Positions 35,929 to 43,439 of a stretch of 43,439 bases of DNA are shown here, in pieces (the stretch's first letter is position 1; every line of letters begins with the position of its first letter). Under the pieces are notes generated by a model that made no database searches, was not told the DNA's origin, and worked only from the letters and a program-made list of their open reading frames with translations. This DNA comes from an uncultured Candidatus Actinomarina sp. (lineage in GTDB: Bacteria > Actinomycetota > Acidimicrobiia > Actinomarinales > Actinomarinaceae), in contig CACLXG010000006.1 of the NCBI GenBank assembly GCA_902610815.1, positions 1 through 43,439 of the forward strand, read 5' to 3'. The position numbers and the translations under genes were made by a program.

Positions 35929-37883
35929 CAAAAATAATTGAACCAAGTAAACAAAGTAGTATTTTTAGAAGGCCTTCTTCTGAAACTGGTATATGGAGTT
36001 GGATAACTACAGTAGATCACAAGAAAATTGGAATAATGTATGGGTATGCAGCATTTTTCTTTCTTTTAATTGGTGGACTTGAAGCACTCATTCTTAGAAT
36101 CCAGCTATCACAACCAGATAATAATTTCTTAACAGCAGCAGAATACAATGCCATGTTTACTATGCACGGAACCACAATGATTTTCTTGGCAATTATGCCA
36201 ATTAGTGCTGCCTTCTTTAATTACCTTCTTCCGCTACAAATTGGAGCACGTGATGTTGCTTTTCCAAGGCTTAATGCTCTCTCGTTCTGGATATTTATTT
36301 TTGGAGGGGCATTTTTATATTCTACATTTATATTCGGTACTGCAGGAGCACCCGAAGGTGGATACTTAGCCGAGGAAGTTGGTTGGTTAGGGTCAGCACC
36401 AAACGGTGGTTGGTTTGGCTATCAGCCTAATGCAGGTATGAAATACTCACCAGGGACTGCGATGGATTATTGGGCTATAGGGCTACAAATACTTGGAGTT
36501 GCGTCTTTAATTTCTGCGTTTAATTTTATTACAACCATTATCAACATGAGAACAGAAGGCATGAGATTCATGAGAATGCCAGTTTTTACTTGGATGACTT
36601 TTGCCGTATCGTTTTTGCTTGCTTTTTCTTTACCAATAATCGCAATAGCCCTCTTTTATGTAACATTTGATAGAAAATTTGGTACTACATTTTTCTTAAC
36701 AGAAGGAGGCGGTGATCCAATTTTATGGCAGCATCTGTTCTGGCTTTTCGGACATCCAGAAGTTTATATTCTAATCCTGCCTGCATTCGGGATTGTCTCT
36801 GAAGTACTTCCAACTTTCTCAAGAAAGCCACTCTTTGGTTATGCTGCAATAGTTTTTGCAGGGTTTGGAATTGCTTTTATAGGTTTTGGAGTATGGGCGC
36901 ACCACATGTTTGCTTCTGCAATTAGCCCAGTTGCTCAAGCTGGTTTTGGTTTATCAACAATGGTAATTGCTGTCCCAACAGGTGTAAAAATATTTAATTG
37001 GCTTGGCACAATATGGGGAGGAAAACTAAAACTGAATACCCCAATGCTATTCTCGTTAGGTTTTATAGGTATGTTTGTTATTGGTGGTTTGAGTGGAGTA
37101 ACTCACTCAATAGTTCCTGCAGATACTCAGCAAACAGATACTTACTATGTTGTTGCTCACTTTCATTATGTTTTATTTGGTGGGGCTTTGTTTGGAATTT
37201 TTTCTGGACTTTATTATTGGTTTCCAAAGGTTTGGGGGAAAATGTATAACGAATCTCTTGGCAAGATACATTTTTGGCTAATGATGATAGGTTTCAACCT
37301 TACTTTTGGACCGATGCATTGGTTGGGACTACAGGGCCAAGTAAGGCGTACCTGGGTATATGCAGAAGAAACAAACTTGCAATTTTGGAACATAATCGTA
37401 ACAGTTGGTGCTTTTATCATTGCATTATCAATAATTGTTTTTATGGTCAACTGGATATTCTCAAAGAGAAATGGAGAAAAAGCTCCATTTGACCCTTGGG
37501 ATGCTAGAACTTTAGAGTGGACTATACCATCGCCTACACCTGTTTGGAATTTTTCAACAGCACCTATTGTTAAATCACTTGATGACTTCTGGCATACTAA
37601 ATATTCTGAAGACGAAGATGGTAGAGCAGTTAGACGTGAAGAGACTGATCAAATGCTTCTAGAACTAGAAGAGGATGGGCTTAATCCAAGTGAGCATATA
37701 GCTCTACCTAATCCTTCTTACTTCCCTATTGTCCTTGCATCTGGTCTTCCATTTCTGGGATATGCAGTCATTTATAAATCTATTCCATTAGCTTTAATTG
37801 GCACCGTGTTGTTGCTCGTAGGAGGGTTTGGCTGGGGAACAGAACCTCTTGAAGAAGAAATTCACCTAGACTCAGATGAGTAA
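35925..37883 (+). CDS. ctaD: cytochrome c oxidase subunit I
   Basis: A 652-residue catalytic subunit with twelve core membrane helices. The low-spin heme histidine is in TMHGTTMIFL. The CuB histidine and cross-linked tyrosine lie in FGHPEVYILILPAFG, which also contains the glutamate of the D channel. The paired histidines AHFHYVLFGG bind heme a3 and heme a. The C-terminal 130 residues extend past the core with a charged segment and one or two extra hydrophobic segments, as in other actinobacterial enzymes. It overlaps both ctaC (4 bases) and ctaE (8 bases). Confidence 0.98.
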   Translation: MTKIIEPSKQSSIFRRPSSETGIWSWITTVDHKKIGIMYGYAAFFFLLIGGLEALILRIQLSQPDNNFLTAAEYNAMFTMHGTTMIFLAIMPISAAFFNYLLPLQIGARDVAFPRLNALSFWIFIFGGAFLYSTFIFGTAGAPEGGYLAEEVGWLGSAPNGGWFGYQPNAGMKYSPGTAMDYWAIGLQILGVASLISAFNFITTIINMRTEGMRFMRMPVFTWMTFAVSFLLAFSLPIIAIALFYVTFDRKFGTTFFLTEGGGDPILWQHLFWLFGHPEVYILILPAFGIVSEVLPTFSRKPLFGYAAIVFAGFGIAFIGFGVWAHHMFASAISPVAQAGFGLSTMVIAVPTGVKIFNWLGTIWGGKLKLNTPMLFSLGFIGMFVIGGLSGVTHSIVPADTQQTDTYYVVAHFHYVLFGGALFGIFSGLYYWFPKVWGKMYNESLGKIHFWLMMIGFNLTFGPMHWLGLQGQVRRTWVYAEETNLQFWNIIVTVGAFIIALSIIVFMVNWIFSKRNGEKAPFDPWDARTLEWTIPSPTPVWNFSTAPIVKSLDDFWHTKYSEDEDGRAVRREETDQMLLELEEDGLNPSEHIALPNPSYFPIVLASGLPFLGYAVIYKSIPLALIGTVLLLVGGFGWGTEPLEEEIHLDSDE

Positions 37884-38460
37884 CTCTCACTCCTATCCTC
37901 ATGAACCTACGGGTGTAGAAACCAGAAAACTTGGTATGTGGGTATTTTTATCCACTGAAATATTATTTTTTGGTACATTAATTACCACTTTCATGATATT
38001 TAAAGGTAGCGACTTTCCTGGAATGAAATTAACAGATGTATATGATATTCCATTTACATCTATTAGCTCTTTTATATTGTTAATGAGTTCATTAACTATG
38101 GTATTGGCTCACAATGCATTAGAAGCAAATGATCAAGAAAAAACAAGAGTTTGGCTTCTAGCAACAGCCATGTTAGGTGCAGTATTTTTAGCAGGACAAA
38201 TATACGAATTTACAGAGTTTTACCATAAAGGTTTTGAACTAACAACAAATATATTTAGTTCATCCTTTTATGTATTAACTGGGTTTCATGGATTGCATGT
38301 TTTTGTTGGCGTAGTCTTGCTTTTAGCATTGTGGGCAATTGGTCAAAGACAAAAAGGCTTAACACTTGAAGGTGGAATGAATCTAGAGTTCGTTGCGCTT
38401 TACTGGCACTTTGTTGACATTGTTTGGATAGTATTGTTTACAGTAGTTTACTTAATTTGA
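37876..38460 (+). CDS. ctaE: cytochrome c oxidase subunit III
   Basis: A 194-residue membrane subunit with five helices, the short bacterial form. Diagnostic segments are KLGMWVFLSTEILFFGTL at the start, the QIYEFTEFYHKGFEL loop, FYVLTGFHGLHVFVGV and the terminal LYWHFVDIVWIVLF. It supports proton uptake and stability of the catalytic core. It overlaps ctaD by 8 bases and is followed by ctaF after one base, so the operon is tightly coupled. Confidence 0.97.
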   Translation: MSNSHSYPHEPTGVETRKLGMWVFLSTEILFFGTLITTFMIFKGSDFPGMKLTDVYDIPFTSISSFILLMSSLTMVLAHNALEANDQEKTRVWLLATAMLGAVFLAGQIYEFTEFYHKGFELTTNIFSSSFYVLTGFHGLHVFVGVVLLLALWAIGQRQKGLTLEGGMNLEFVALYWHFVDIVWIVLFTVVYLI

Positions 38461-38461
38461 T

Positions 38462-38761
38462 ATGTCTGAAAATCACTTAGAACACCCAACTCCAAAAAAG
38501 TATGTCCAAATAGCGATTGTACTTGGTATTTTAACTGCAATTGAGATAGCTCTTTATTACACAGAAGACATTGTTGGTGTTTTTACTGATCCACTTCTGA
38601 TATTTTTAGCAGTAGGAAAATTCATAATTGTAGTTGGTTGGTTTATGCATCTGCGTTATGAAAATAAGACAATCAATAGGTTCTTTGTTGGCGGTATGAT
38701 TTTAGCTTTGATACTTTTTACTATCGTCATGGTTGAAAGAGCTTCAGCGAATTATTTATAG
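38462..38761 (+). CDS. ctaF: cytochrome c oxidase subunit IV family protein
   Basis: A 99-residue protein with three predicted helices. The segment LAVGKFIIVVGWFMHLRYENKTINRFF is the hallmark of the bacterial COX4 (CtaF/CyoD-like) family. Position and size in the operon, between subunit III and CtaG, support the name. It stabilises the complex; no redox centre is expected. Confidence 0.9.
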   Translation: MSENHLEHPTPKKYVQIAIVLGILTAIEIALYYTEDIVGVFTDPLLIFLAVGKFIIVVGWFMHLRYENKTINRFFVGGMILALILFTIVMVERASANYL

Positions 38762-38768
38762 GTTTTAA

Positions 38769-39548
38769 ATGCAGAACTTACCTTGGCATCCTCACTATGA
38801 CGTATGGGCTTTGATTGTAACTCTTGTGGTATTTTTTGAATTTACTACTAAAAAAGAGCATCTTAAAAAACCTAAAAGAAAAACATGGTACTCAGGTCTG
38901 CTAGCACTATGGGTATTCACTGATTACCCAATACATGATATTGGTGAAAAATATTTATTTTCTGTTCATTCTGTAGAGCATCTTGTTTTAGCATTAGTTT
39001 CCCCTCCTCTTTTATTAATGGGTATGCATAGAGATATGAAAGAACTTATTTCAGTCAAACCGTTTATTAAAACTTTAAAAATTACGTCTAAGCCTGTAGT
39101 TGCTTTTTTTATGTTTAATTTTGTAATGGTTGGGATGCATTGGTCCTTTGTAGTAAACCTAATGGTAACAAACACTATTGCTCATTTTTTTATACACTCG
39201 ATAATGATTTTGGTCTCATTAAATATGTGGGTGCCGGTAATAGGATTTAATGATGAAATTAAGCCAATAAATTCTGCTGCAAAAATAGGGTATTTATTTT
39301 TACAATCATTACTGCCAACAATACCGGCGAGCTTTCTAGCTTTTGGTACGGAGCCACTTTATTCAGCATATGTCATGAGTGATAACATATTTAGCATATC
39401 AGTAATTAATGACCAAACATTGGCAGGTTTGATATTAAAACTTGGTGGAGGAATTATTTTGTGGATTTCAATTCTGATTATTTGGATGAGATGGTACCAA
39501 GATGAAAAAACGTTTGATGATGTAGTTAGAAACAACTCAAATGACTAG
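38769..39548 (+). CDS. ctaG: cytochrome oxidase assembly protein CtaG (caa3 type)
   Basis: A 259-residue membrane protein with about six or seven helices. LPWHPHYDVWALI at the start, PIHDIGEKYLFSVHSVEHLVLALVSPPLLLMG and the tryptophan-rich MHWSFVVNLM segments match the CtaG_caa3 family, which is thought to help deliver copper to the oxidase in Bacillus-type caa3 enzymes. It is unrelated to the Cox11-type CtaG of proteobacteria. It follows ctaF by 7 bases. Confidence 0.92.
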   Translation: MQNLPWHPHYDVWALIVTLVVFFEFTTKKEHLKKPKRKTWYSGLLALWVFTDYPIHDIGEKYLFSVHSVEHLVLALVSPPLLLMGMHRDMKELISVKPFIKTLKITSKPVVAFFMFNFVMVGMHWSFVVNLMVTNTIAHFFIHSIMILVSLNMWVPVIGFNDEIKPINSAAKIGYLFLQSLLPTIPASFLAFGTEPLYSAYVMSDNIFSISVINDQTLAGLILKLGGGIILWISILIIWMRWYQDEKTFDDVVRNNSND

Positions 39549-39566
39549 AATTATATAGATTTTATT

Positions 39567-40682
39567 ATGGACGAAAAACTAGTAGAACAAGTGAGCTCTA
39601 GCAGTGGCATCCCTCAAATGCTAGTATCAAGGTCTGCACAAGCAAGAGCTGATGCATCTGGGGTTTCTGTAAATGATGTTCTAAGCAGTTGGACTGGTGG
39701 TGAAGCTATACAAGCAGCGCCTACTACTGATACGGAAACAGAAGCTCAAGTTGCAGTCGAAGATGCTCCTGCCCTTGAAGAAGAGCATGTAGATGAACCT
39801 GTTGAAGTAGATGAGCCTGAAAAACTTGTAGAGCCAATTCAAACTGCAGTTTTGATAAAAGAAGATTTACCACCCCCTGTAAGCATTAGTGAAAAATTAT
39901 TAAGGTCTTTAAAATTCGGATTGGGGTTTGGAGTAATATCCGGCTTTGTTCAGGGGCTTCTTTCAAGTTCCTATCTCTATGATGGACTAATACTCGAAGC
40001 AGAAACACAGAAGTTAATAGCTGAATATAATGCTGTATCTTTTGTCATAATTATTTCACTTTCAACAAGCTTTCTTGGAATACTTAATTCATTAAATGTT
40101 AAAAAGTTTTTGGATTCAAATTTTGATGGTTTTGGCATACTAACTTCTGACAGAGAGTCTATATTTACTGGTGGTGGCCTAGGCTTAGTTTTAGGTTCGG
40201 CAGCAGCATTTTTTATAATAAATAGTGTTGGGCAGACAATAGAACCTGTACTTCCTGATGATCCGGTAATAAATTTAATTGTAGTTGGAGGTGCTTTTTG
40301 GAGAGTTGTGATTTTATCAATTTTTGTTCAAGCGGTGATATCTTCATTGACAATGCTACTTGGGGTTCCAAGAGGACTTGAAGACTTTGAAGGAACTGAA
40401 GCTCAAAAAATACGCCAAAGAATTGTTGGCTCAATCGTAGTTCCGCTGGGATCAATAGTTGTAGGTGGTCTAATTGCTGTAGCTATCGCTCAAATATTTT
40501 TAAATTTTCATGAATATGCACCACTTTTTGCATTGATTATTTCAGCAGCGATTTTACTTTTTGCAAGCGTAATGAGCGCAGCTCCAAAAATAAAAATTAC
40601 AAGAAGTGAAGTTCTAATTGCATCCGCTGGAGTGTTGACCCTTATAGTTATAATTGCTAGTGTGGCTGCAAGCCAACATTAA
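39567..40682 (+). CDS. membrane protein of unknown function downstream of the oxidase operon
   Basis: A 371-residue protein I do not recognise. Residues 1-45 form a small helical module rich in Ser/Ala (MLVSRSAQARADASGVSVNDVL), like a short binding domain. An acidic, proline- and glutamate-rich linker (about 46-105) follows, then about six hydrophobic segments from 115 to 370 with a short soluble loop (RGLEDFEGTEAQKIRQR) near 270-290. It sits 18 bases after ctaG in the same direction, with possible -10 boxes (TATAGAT) in that gap. The architecture is a soluble N-terminal helix bundle tied to an integral membrane domain. A role with the oxidase is only suggested by position. Confidence 0.75.
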   Translation: MDEKLVEQVSSSSGIPQMLVSRSAQARADASGVSVNDVLSSWTGGEAIQAAPTTDTETEAQVAVEDAPALEEEHVDEPVEVDEPEKLVEPIQTAVLIKEDLPPPVSISEKLLRSLKFGLGFGVISGFVQGLLSSSYLYDGLILEAETQKLIAEYNAVSFVIIISLSTSFLGILNSLNVKKFLDSNFDGFGILTSDRESIFTGGGLGLVLGSAAAFFIINSVGQTIEPVLPDDPVINLIVVGGAFWRVVILSIFVQAVISSLTMLLGVPRGLEDFEGTEAQKIRQRIVGSIVVPLGSIVVGGLIAVAIAQIFLNFHEYAPLFALIISAAILLFASVMSAAPKIKITRSEVLIASAGVLTLIVIIASVAASQH

Positions 40683-40686
40683 ATTT

Positions 40687-41946
40687 ATGAATCAAACTTT
40701 TAACGAAATTGAAACCGTAGAAGAATACTTATCATCTGATAGATGGTCTGGCATAAAAAGAGATTACTCAGTCAATGATATTTGTTCTTTAAGACCTTCG
40801 TTCAAACTAGAGCACACTTTATCTGAAATTGGGTCTGAACTACTTATGAGTCTTCTTCATAGAAAAGATTCCTGGGTTTCTGGTTTGGGAGCAGCAACAG
40901 CACAACAAGCTCTTCAAATGTTCCATCTTGATTATGAAATTGTTTATGTAAGCGGTTGGCAGATAGCAGCAGAGAGCAACTCGGGTGTAAATACTTACCC
41001 AGACCTGTCTCTTTATCCTTCAAACAGTACTCCAAATTTTGTGAAAAAGATTAACAATACCCTTCTAAGAAGGATGGCAGAACTAGATAAAAAAAAGTTA
41101 CCTCCAATTATTGCTGACGGAGAGTCTGGTTTTGGTGGAATTTACAATGTATATGAACTTACAAATCAATTCATAGATGCTGGAGTAGCGGGAATTCATT
41201 TTGAAGATCAGCTTGCTTCTGAAAAAAAATGTGGCCATGTTGGTGGTAAGGTTGTAATCCCTACACATGAATATATTAAAAAGCTTAATTCAGCGAGATT
41301 ATCGTCTGATGTTTCAGGAGTTCCAATAATTATTATTGCAAGAACAGATGCCTTGAATGCTAAACTGATGACTTCGGATTTTGATGACAGAGACAATAGA
41401 TATCTGAGTAAAAATAGAACTGCTGATGGATATTTCTTGATTGAAAATAACGAAGAGATGGCAATCACAAAATCACTTAACTATGCAGAGTATGCAGATG
41501 TAATTTGGTGCGAAACTAACACTCCTGATTTAGGCTTTGCAAAAGAATTTGCTGATGAAATAAGGAAGTCGCATCCAAATAAAATTCTTGCTTACAATTG
41601 CTCTCCATCATTTAATTGGTTAGATAAATTTAGTGAAAAAGAAATTGAAAACTTTCAAAGTGAGCTCAATTCGTATGGATATAAATTACAATTTGTCTCT
41701 CTTGCAGGTTTTCATTCACTAGCAAGCTCCATGTATGATCTAGCATCTAAATACAAGGGTGGGAATATGAGTGCAATTATAGAACTCCAACATTTTGAAA
41801 AAGAATTATCAAAAGATGGCTATACGGGTATCAAACACCAACAAGAAGTTGGTGGAAATTACTATGAGAGAATTGGTGAAGCCTTACTTGGAGATGAATC
41901 AGAACTACTTTCCAAAAAAGACTCCACAGAGAATACGCAATTTTAA
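40687..41946 (+). CDS. aceA: isocitrate lyase
   Basis: A 419-residue enzyme that cleaves isocitrate to glyoxylate and succinate, the first step of the glyoxylate shunt. The catalytic KKCGH loop is present (SEKKCGHVGGKV), as are the SGWQIAA segment, PIIADGESGFGG with metal-binding acids, and YNCSPSFNW. The ATG at 40687 (MNQTFNEIETVEEYL) is preferred over 40654, which lies inside the previous gene. Malate synthase is not in the window. The gene indicates growth on acetate, fatty acids or other C2-yielding substrates. Confidence 0.96.
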   Translation: MNQTFNEIETVEEYLSSDRWSGIKRDYSVNDICSLRPSFKLEHTLSEIGSELLMSLLHRKDSWVSGLGAATAQQALQMFHLDYEIVYVSGWQIAAESNSGVNTYPDLSLYPSNSTPNFVKKINNTLLRRMAELDKKKLPPIIADGESGFGGIYNVYELTNQFIDAGVAGIHFEDQLASEKKCGHVGGKVVIPTHEYIKKLNSARLSSDVSGVPIIIIARTDALNAKLMTSDFDDRDNRYLSKNRTADGYFLIENNEEMAITKSLNYAEYADVIWCETNTPDLGFAKEFADEIRKSHPNKILAYNCSPSFNWLDKFSEKEIENFQSELNSYGYKLQFVSLAGFHSLASSMYDLASKYKGGNMSAIIELQHFEKELSKDGYTGIKHQQEVGGNYYERIGEALLGDESELLSKKDSTENTQF

Positions 41947-41952
41947 TAGAAT
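41947..41952 (+). promoter_or_regulatory. -10 box of the SDR gene
   Basis: TAGAAT overlaps the end of the aceA stop region and lies 6 bases before the SDR ATG at 41959, another leaderless spacing. Confidence 0.45.
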
Positions 41953-41958
41953 ATAAAA

Positions 41959-42810
41959 ATGACATATTTTAAAAACAAAACAGTAATTATGAGTGGAGGC
42001 TCGCGTGGAGTGGGTCTTGAAATAGCAAAGGCACTTGGAAAAGATGGGGCAAATATTGCAATATTAGCAAAAACAACAGAACCTCATCCAACTCTTCCAG
42101 GAACAATCTTCACGGCAGCAGAGGAGATTGAGCAAATAGGAGGTAATGCTCTTCCTATAGTTTGTGATATTAGATATGAAGAACAAGTAGAGGCGGCAGT
42201 AGAAGAAACAGCGAGTAAGTTTGGTGGTATTGATATATGTATCAACAATGCAAGTGCTATACATCTAACTGATACAGTAAATACTCCAATGAAAAGATAC
42301 GACTTGATGCACAACATTAATGTTCGGGGAACATTTATGCTTAGTCAAAAATGTATTCCCCATTTAATAAAGGGTGATAATTCACATATCTTAACTCTTT
42401 CTCCTCCACTTGATATATCGAGGAAGTGGTTTGGAATTACACTTGCTTATACAACAGCAAAATACGGCATGTCACTTGTAGCTCATGGCTTAGCTGAAGA
42501 GCTTGGAAAACACAGTGTAGCATCTAATTGCCTTTGGCCAAGAACCTCACTTGACACGGCCGCTGTTAGAAATGTAATTGGCGAAGAATTGGTAAAAGGA
42601 TCTAGAAAACCATCTATTTATGCAGATGCTGCTTATGCAGTATTAAAAAGAGATTCCTCAACATGTACTGGGAATTTCTTTTTGGATCAAGACGTTTTAG
42701 AAGAAGAAGGTGTAACAGATTTTGATCAGTATGCGATTGATCCAGAAGCAACTCTGGTTTCAGACTTTTTTGTTGACGACAATCCTGAAGATTGGATTCA
42801 AGCTTTATAA
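41959..42810 (+). CDS. short-chain dehydrogenase/reductase, HSDL2-like
   Basis: A 283-residue NAD(P)-dependent oxidoreductase. The cofactor motif SGGSRGVGLEIA is at the N-terminus, the NNASA segment follows, and the catalytic tyrosine and lysine are in YTTAKYGM, with a serine before them in LTLSPP. The LAKTTEPHPTLPGTI insertion after the second strand is the hallmark of the HSDL2-like/hydroxysteroid dehydrogenase-like group. No SCP2 sterol-carrier domain is fused. It may act on fatty acid derivatives, which fits its position next to isocitrate lyase, but the substrate is unknown. Confidence 0.92.
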   Translation: MTYFKNKTVIMSGGSRGVGLEIAKALGKDGANIAILAKTTEPHPTLPGTIFTAAEEIEQIGGNALPIVCDIRYEEQVEAAVEETASKFGGIDICINNASAIHLTDTVNTPMKRYDLMHNINVRGTFMLSQKCIPHLIKGDNSHILTLSPPLDISRKWFGITLAYTTAKYGMSLVAHGLAEELGKHSVASNCLWPRTSLDTAAVRNVIGEELVKGSRKPSIYADAAYAVLKRDSSTCTGNFFLDQDVLEEEGVTDFDQYAIDPEATLVSDFFVDDNPEDWIQAL

Positions 42811-42891
42811 ATTAACTTTTATATAAAATACTGAAAAAATCTAAAGCTACTTTTAAATGGACTGGTATTAATTAGAGGGGTAAAATTTGGT

Positions 42892-43439
42892 ATGTCTAAA
42901 TTTTTGAGAGTTCTTTCCCTTTCAATGCTCTTATTTTTATTTGCCTGTGGCTCTGAAGAAGCTGCAAGCCTTGATCCGCAAATTGTAAAAGTCGTTGATG
43001 ATGAGTTTTCACCAAGAGTGTTGTATGTTGAGACAGGTACAACCGTAATTTGGGAATCTGGAGGGGCAAACAATCATAATGTTATAGCAAGTGATGGGTC
43101 TTGGCAGGCAATTTCATCAGACTATTTTGAGTATGGAATCATCACTAAAGGTGATCAGTATGAGCATACCTTTAATGAGCCGGGCATATATGAATATTAT
43201 TGTCCGTATCATGGAACAAATAATAAAGGTATGGTTGGCACAATTGTTGTAGGTGATGTAGATTACGTGGTCACAGAAGAAGCTGCCGAAGTAACCTTAA
43301 GTGACAATGTGTTAAAAGTTGGTAAAAACGAACAGTTTACAAAAATACAAGATGCAGTGGATAGTGCAAAAACAGGAGACTTGGTTCTAATTGGTCCTGG
43401 TGTTTATAACGAAAGTGTAACGGTGACTACAAACTTTAT
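42892..43439 (+). CDS. cupredoxin lipoprotein fused to a beta-helix start (3' end outside window)
   Basis: The first 182 residues of a secreted lipoprotein; the frame is open to the window edge. A signal peptide ends in the lipobox LFAC (cysteine 19). Residues 28-121 are a plastocyanin-like domain with all four type-1 copper ligands: H62 (NNHNV), C104 and H107 (YYCPYHG), and M114 (KGMVG). After a short linker, residues 138-182 (KVGKNEQFTKIQDAVDSAKTG) read like the start of a right-handed beta-helix of the NosD/pectate lyase type. The protein would sit on the outer face of the membrane and carry electrons or copper. Its ATG follows the SDR gene by 81 bases, which hold only AT-rich sequence and a possible TAAAAT box. 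Confidence 0.87.
   Translation, partial: MSKFLRVLSLSMLLFLFACGSEEAASLDPQIVKVVDDEFSPRVLYVETGTTVIWESGGANNHNVIASDGSWQAISSDYFEYGIITKGDQYEHTFNEPGIYEYYCPYHGTNNKGMVGTIVVGDVDYVVTEEAAEVTLSDNVLKVGKNEQFTKIQDAVDSAKTGDLVLIGPGVYNESVTVTTNF

Noticed and set aside
40654-40686. Upstream start for isocitrate lyase
   Set aside because: It lies inside the preceding membrane protein gene and adds non-conserved residues.
42819-43073. Reverse-strand open frame of 84 codons
   Set aside because: It is opposite the well-supported cupredoxin lipoprotein and shows no protein features.
1-43439. CRISPR arrays, insertion sequences, rRNA, phage genes
   Set aside because: I saw no regularly spaced repeats, terminal inverted repeats with transposase, or rRNA-like sequence on either strand.

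Overview
The window looks like a chromosomal segment of a streamlined, AT-rich marine actinobacterium. The best guess is a member of the Candidatus Actinomarinales / Acidimicrobiia. The grounds are a very low GC content by eye, almost no spacer DNA (no gene-free stretch exceeds about 180 bases), many 4 to 26 base gene overlaps, an actinobacterial-type topA / MFS / thymidylate kinase / holB cluster, an HrdB-like principal sigma factor, a PimB-like glycosyltransferase, an F420-type luciferase-like oxidoreductase and a caa3-type oxidase. The assignment is an inference from gene content; no 16S or ribosomal protein is present.

Layout. Bases 1-3960 hold the 3' end of an AlkA-type glycosylase gene, a cytochrome P450, an RNase Z-like hydrolase, holB and tmk. 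An MFS transporter (to 5288) overlaps tmk and diverges from topA (5381-8071). A reverse-strand group follows: a GT4 glycosyltransferase, a tandem histidine phosphatase, a membrane pyrophosphatase and a CPA2 antiporter (8068-13638). leuCD (13737-15722) converge on a reverse-strand pair, indoleamine 2,3-dioxygenase and alanine dehydrogenase. A photolyase-like gene diverges from that pair. tldD-tldE-gdpD, the principal sigma factor, and ctaA with a membrane-anchored HTH gene fill 19487-25659 on the reverse strand. A selenocysteine tRNA gene lies at 25711-25802, followed by a possible GroES-like gene, hflX, gnd, pepN, an LLM oxidoreductase and a Ca2+/cation antiporter on the forward strand. A divergent lgt homologue and ctaB (reverse) face ctaC-D-E-F-G (forward). 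An unrecognised membrane protein, isocitrate lyase, an SDR and a cupredoxin lipoprotein cut by the window edge close the segment.

How it fits together. The respiratory theme is strongest: ctaA and ctaB make heme A, ctaC-G encode a caa3 oxidase with its assembly factor, and the membrane pyrophosphatase and cation antiporters use or build ion gradients. Carbon and nitrogen genes (leuCD, gnd, aceA, ald, the dioxygenase, pepN) suggest a heterotroph using amino acids and C2 compounds. Many transcription-unit starts have a TANNNT-like -10 box only 6-8 bases before the start codon, which points to leaderless mRNAs.

Points deserving most attention: the selenocysteine tRNA, the dioxygenase/alanine dehydrogenase pair, the photolyase that appears to lack Fe-S cysteines, the unknown membrane protein behind ctaG, the small GroES-like protein, and the cupredoxin/beta-helix fusion at the right edge. 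I found no CRISPR array, insertion sequence, rRNA, phage gene or obvious horizontal island.
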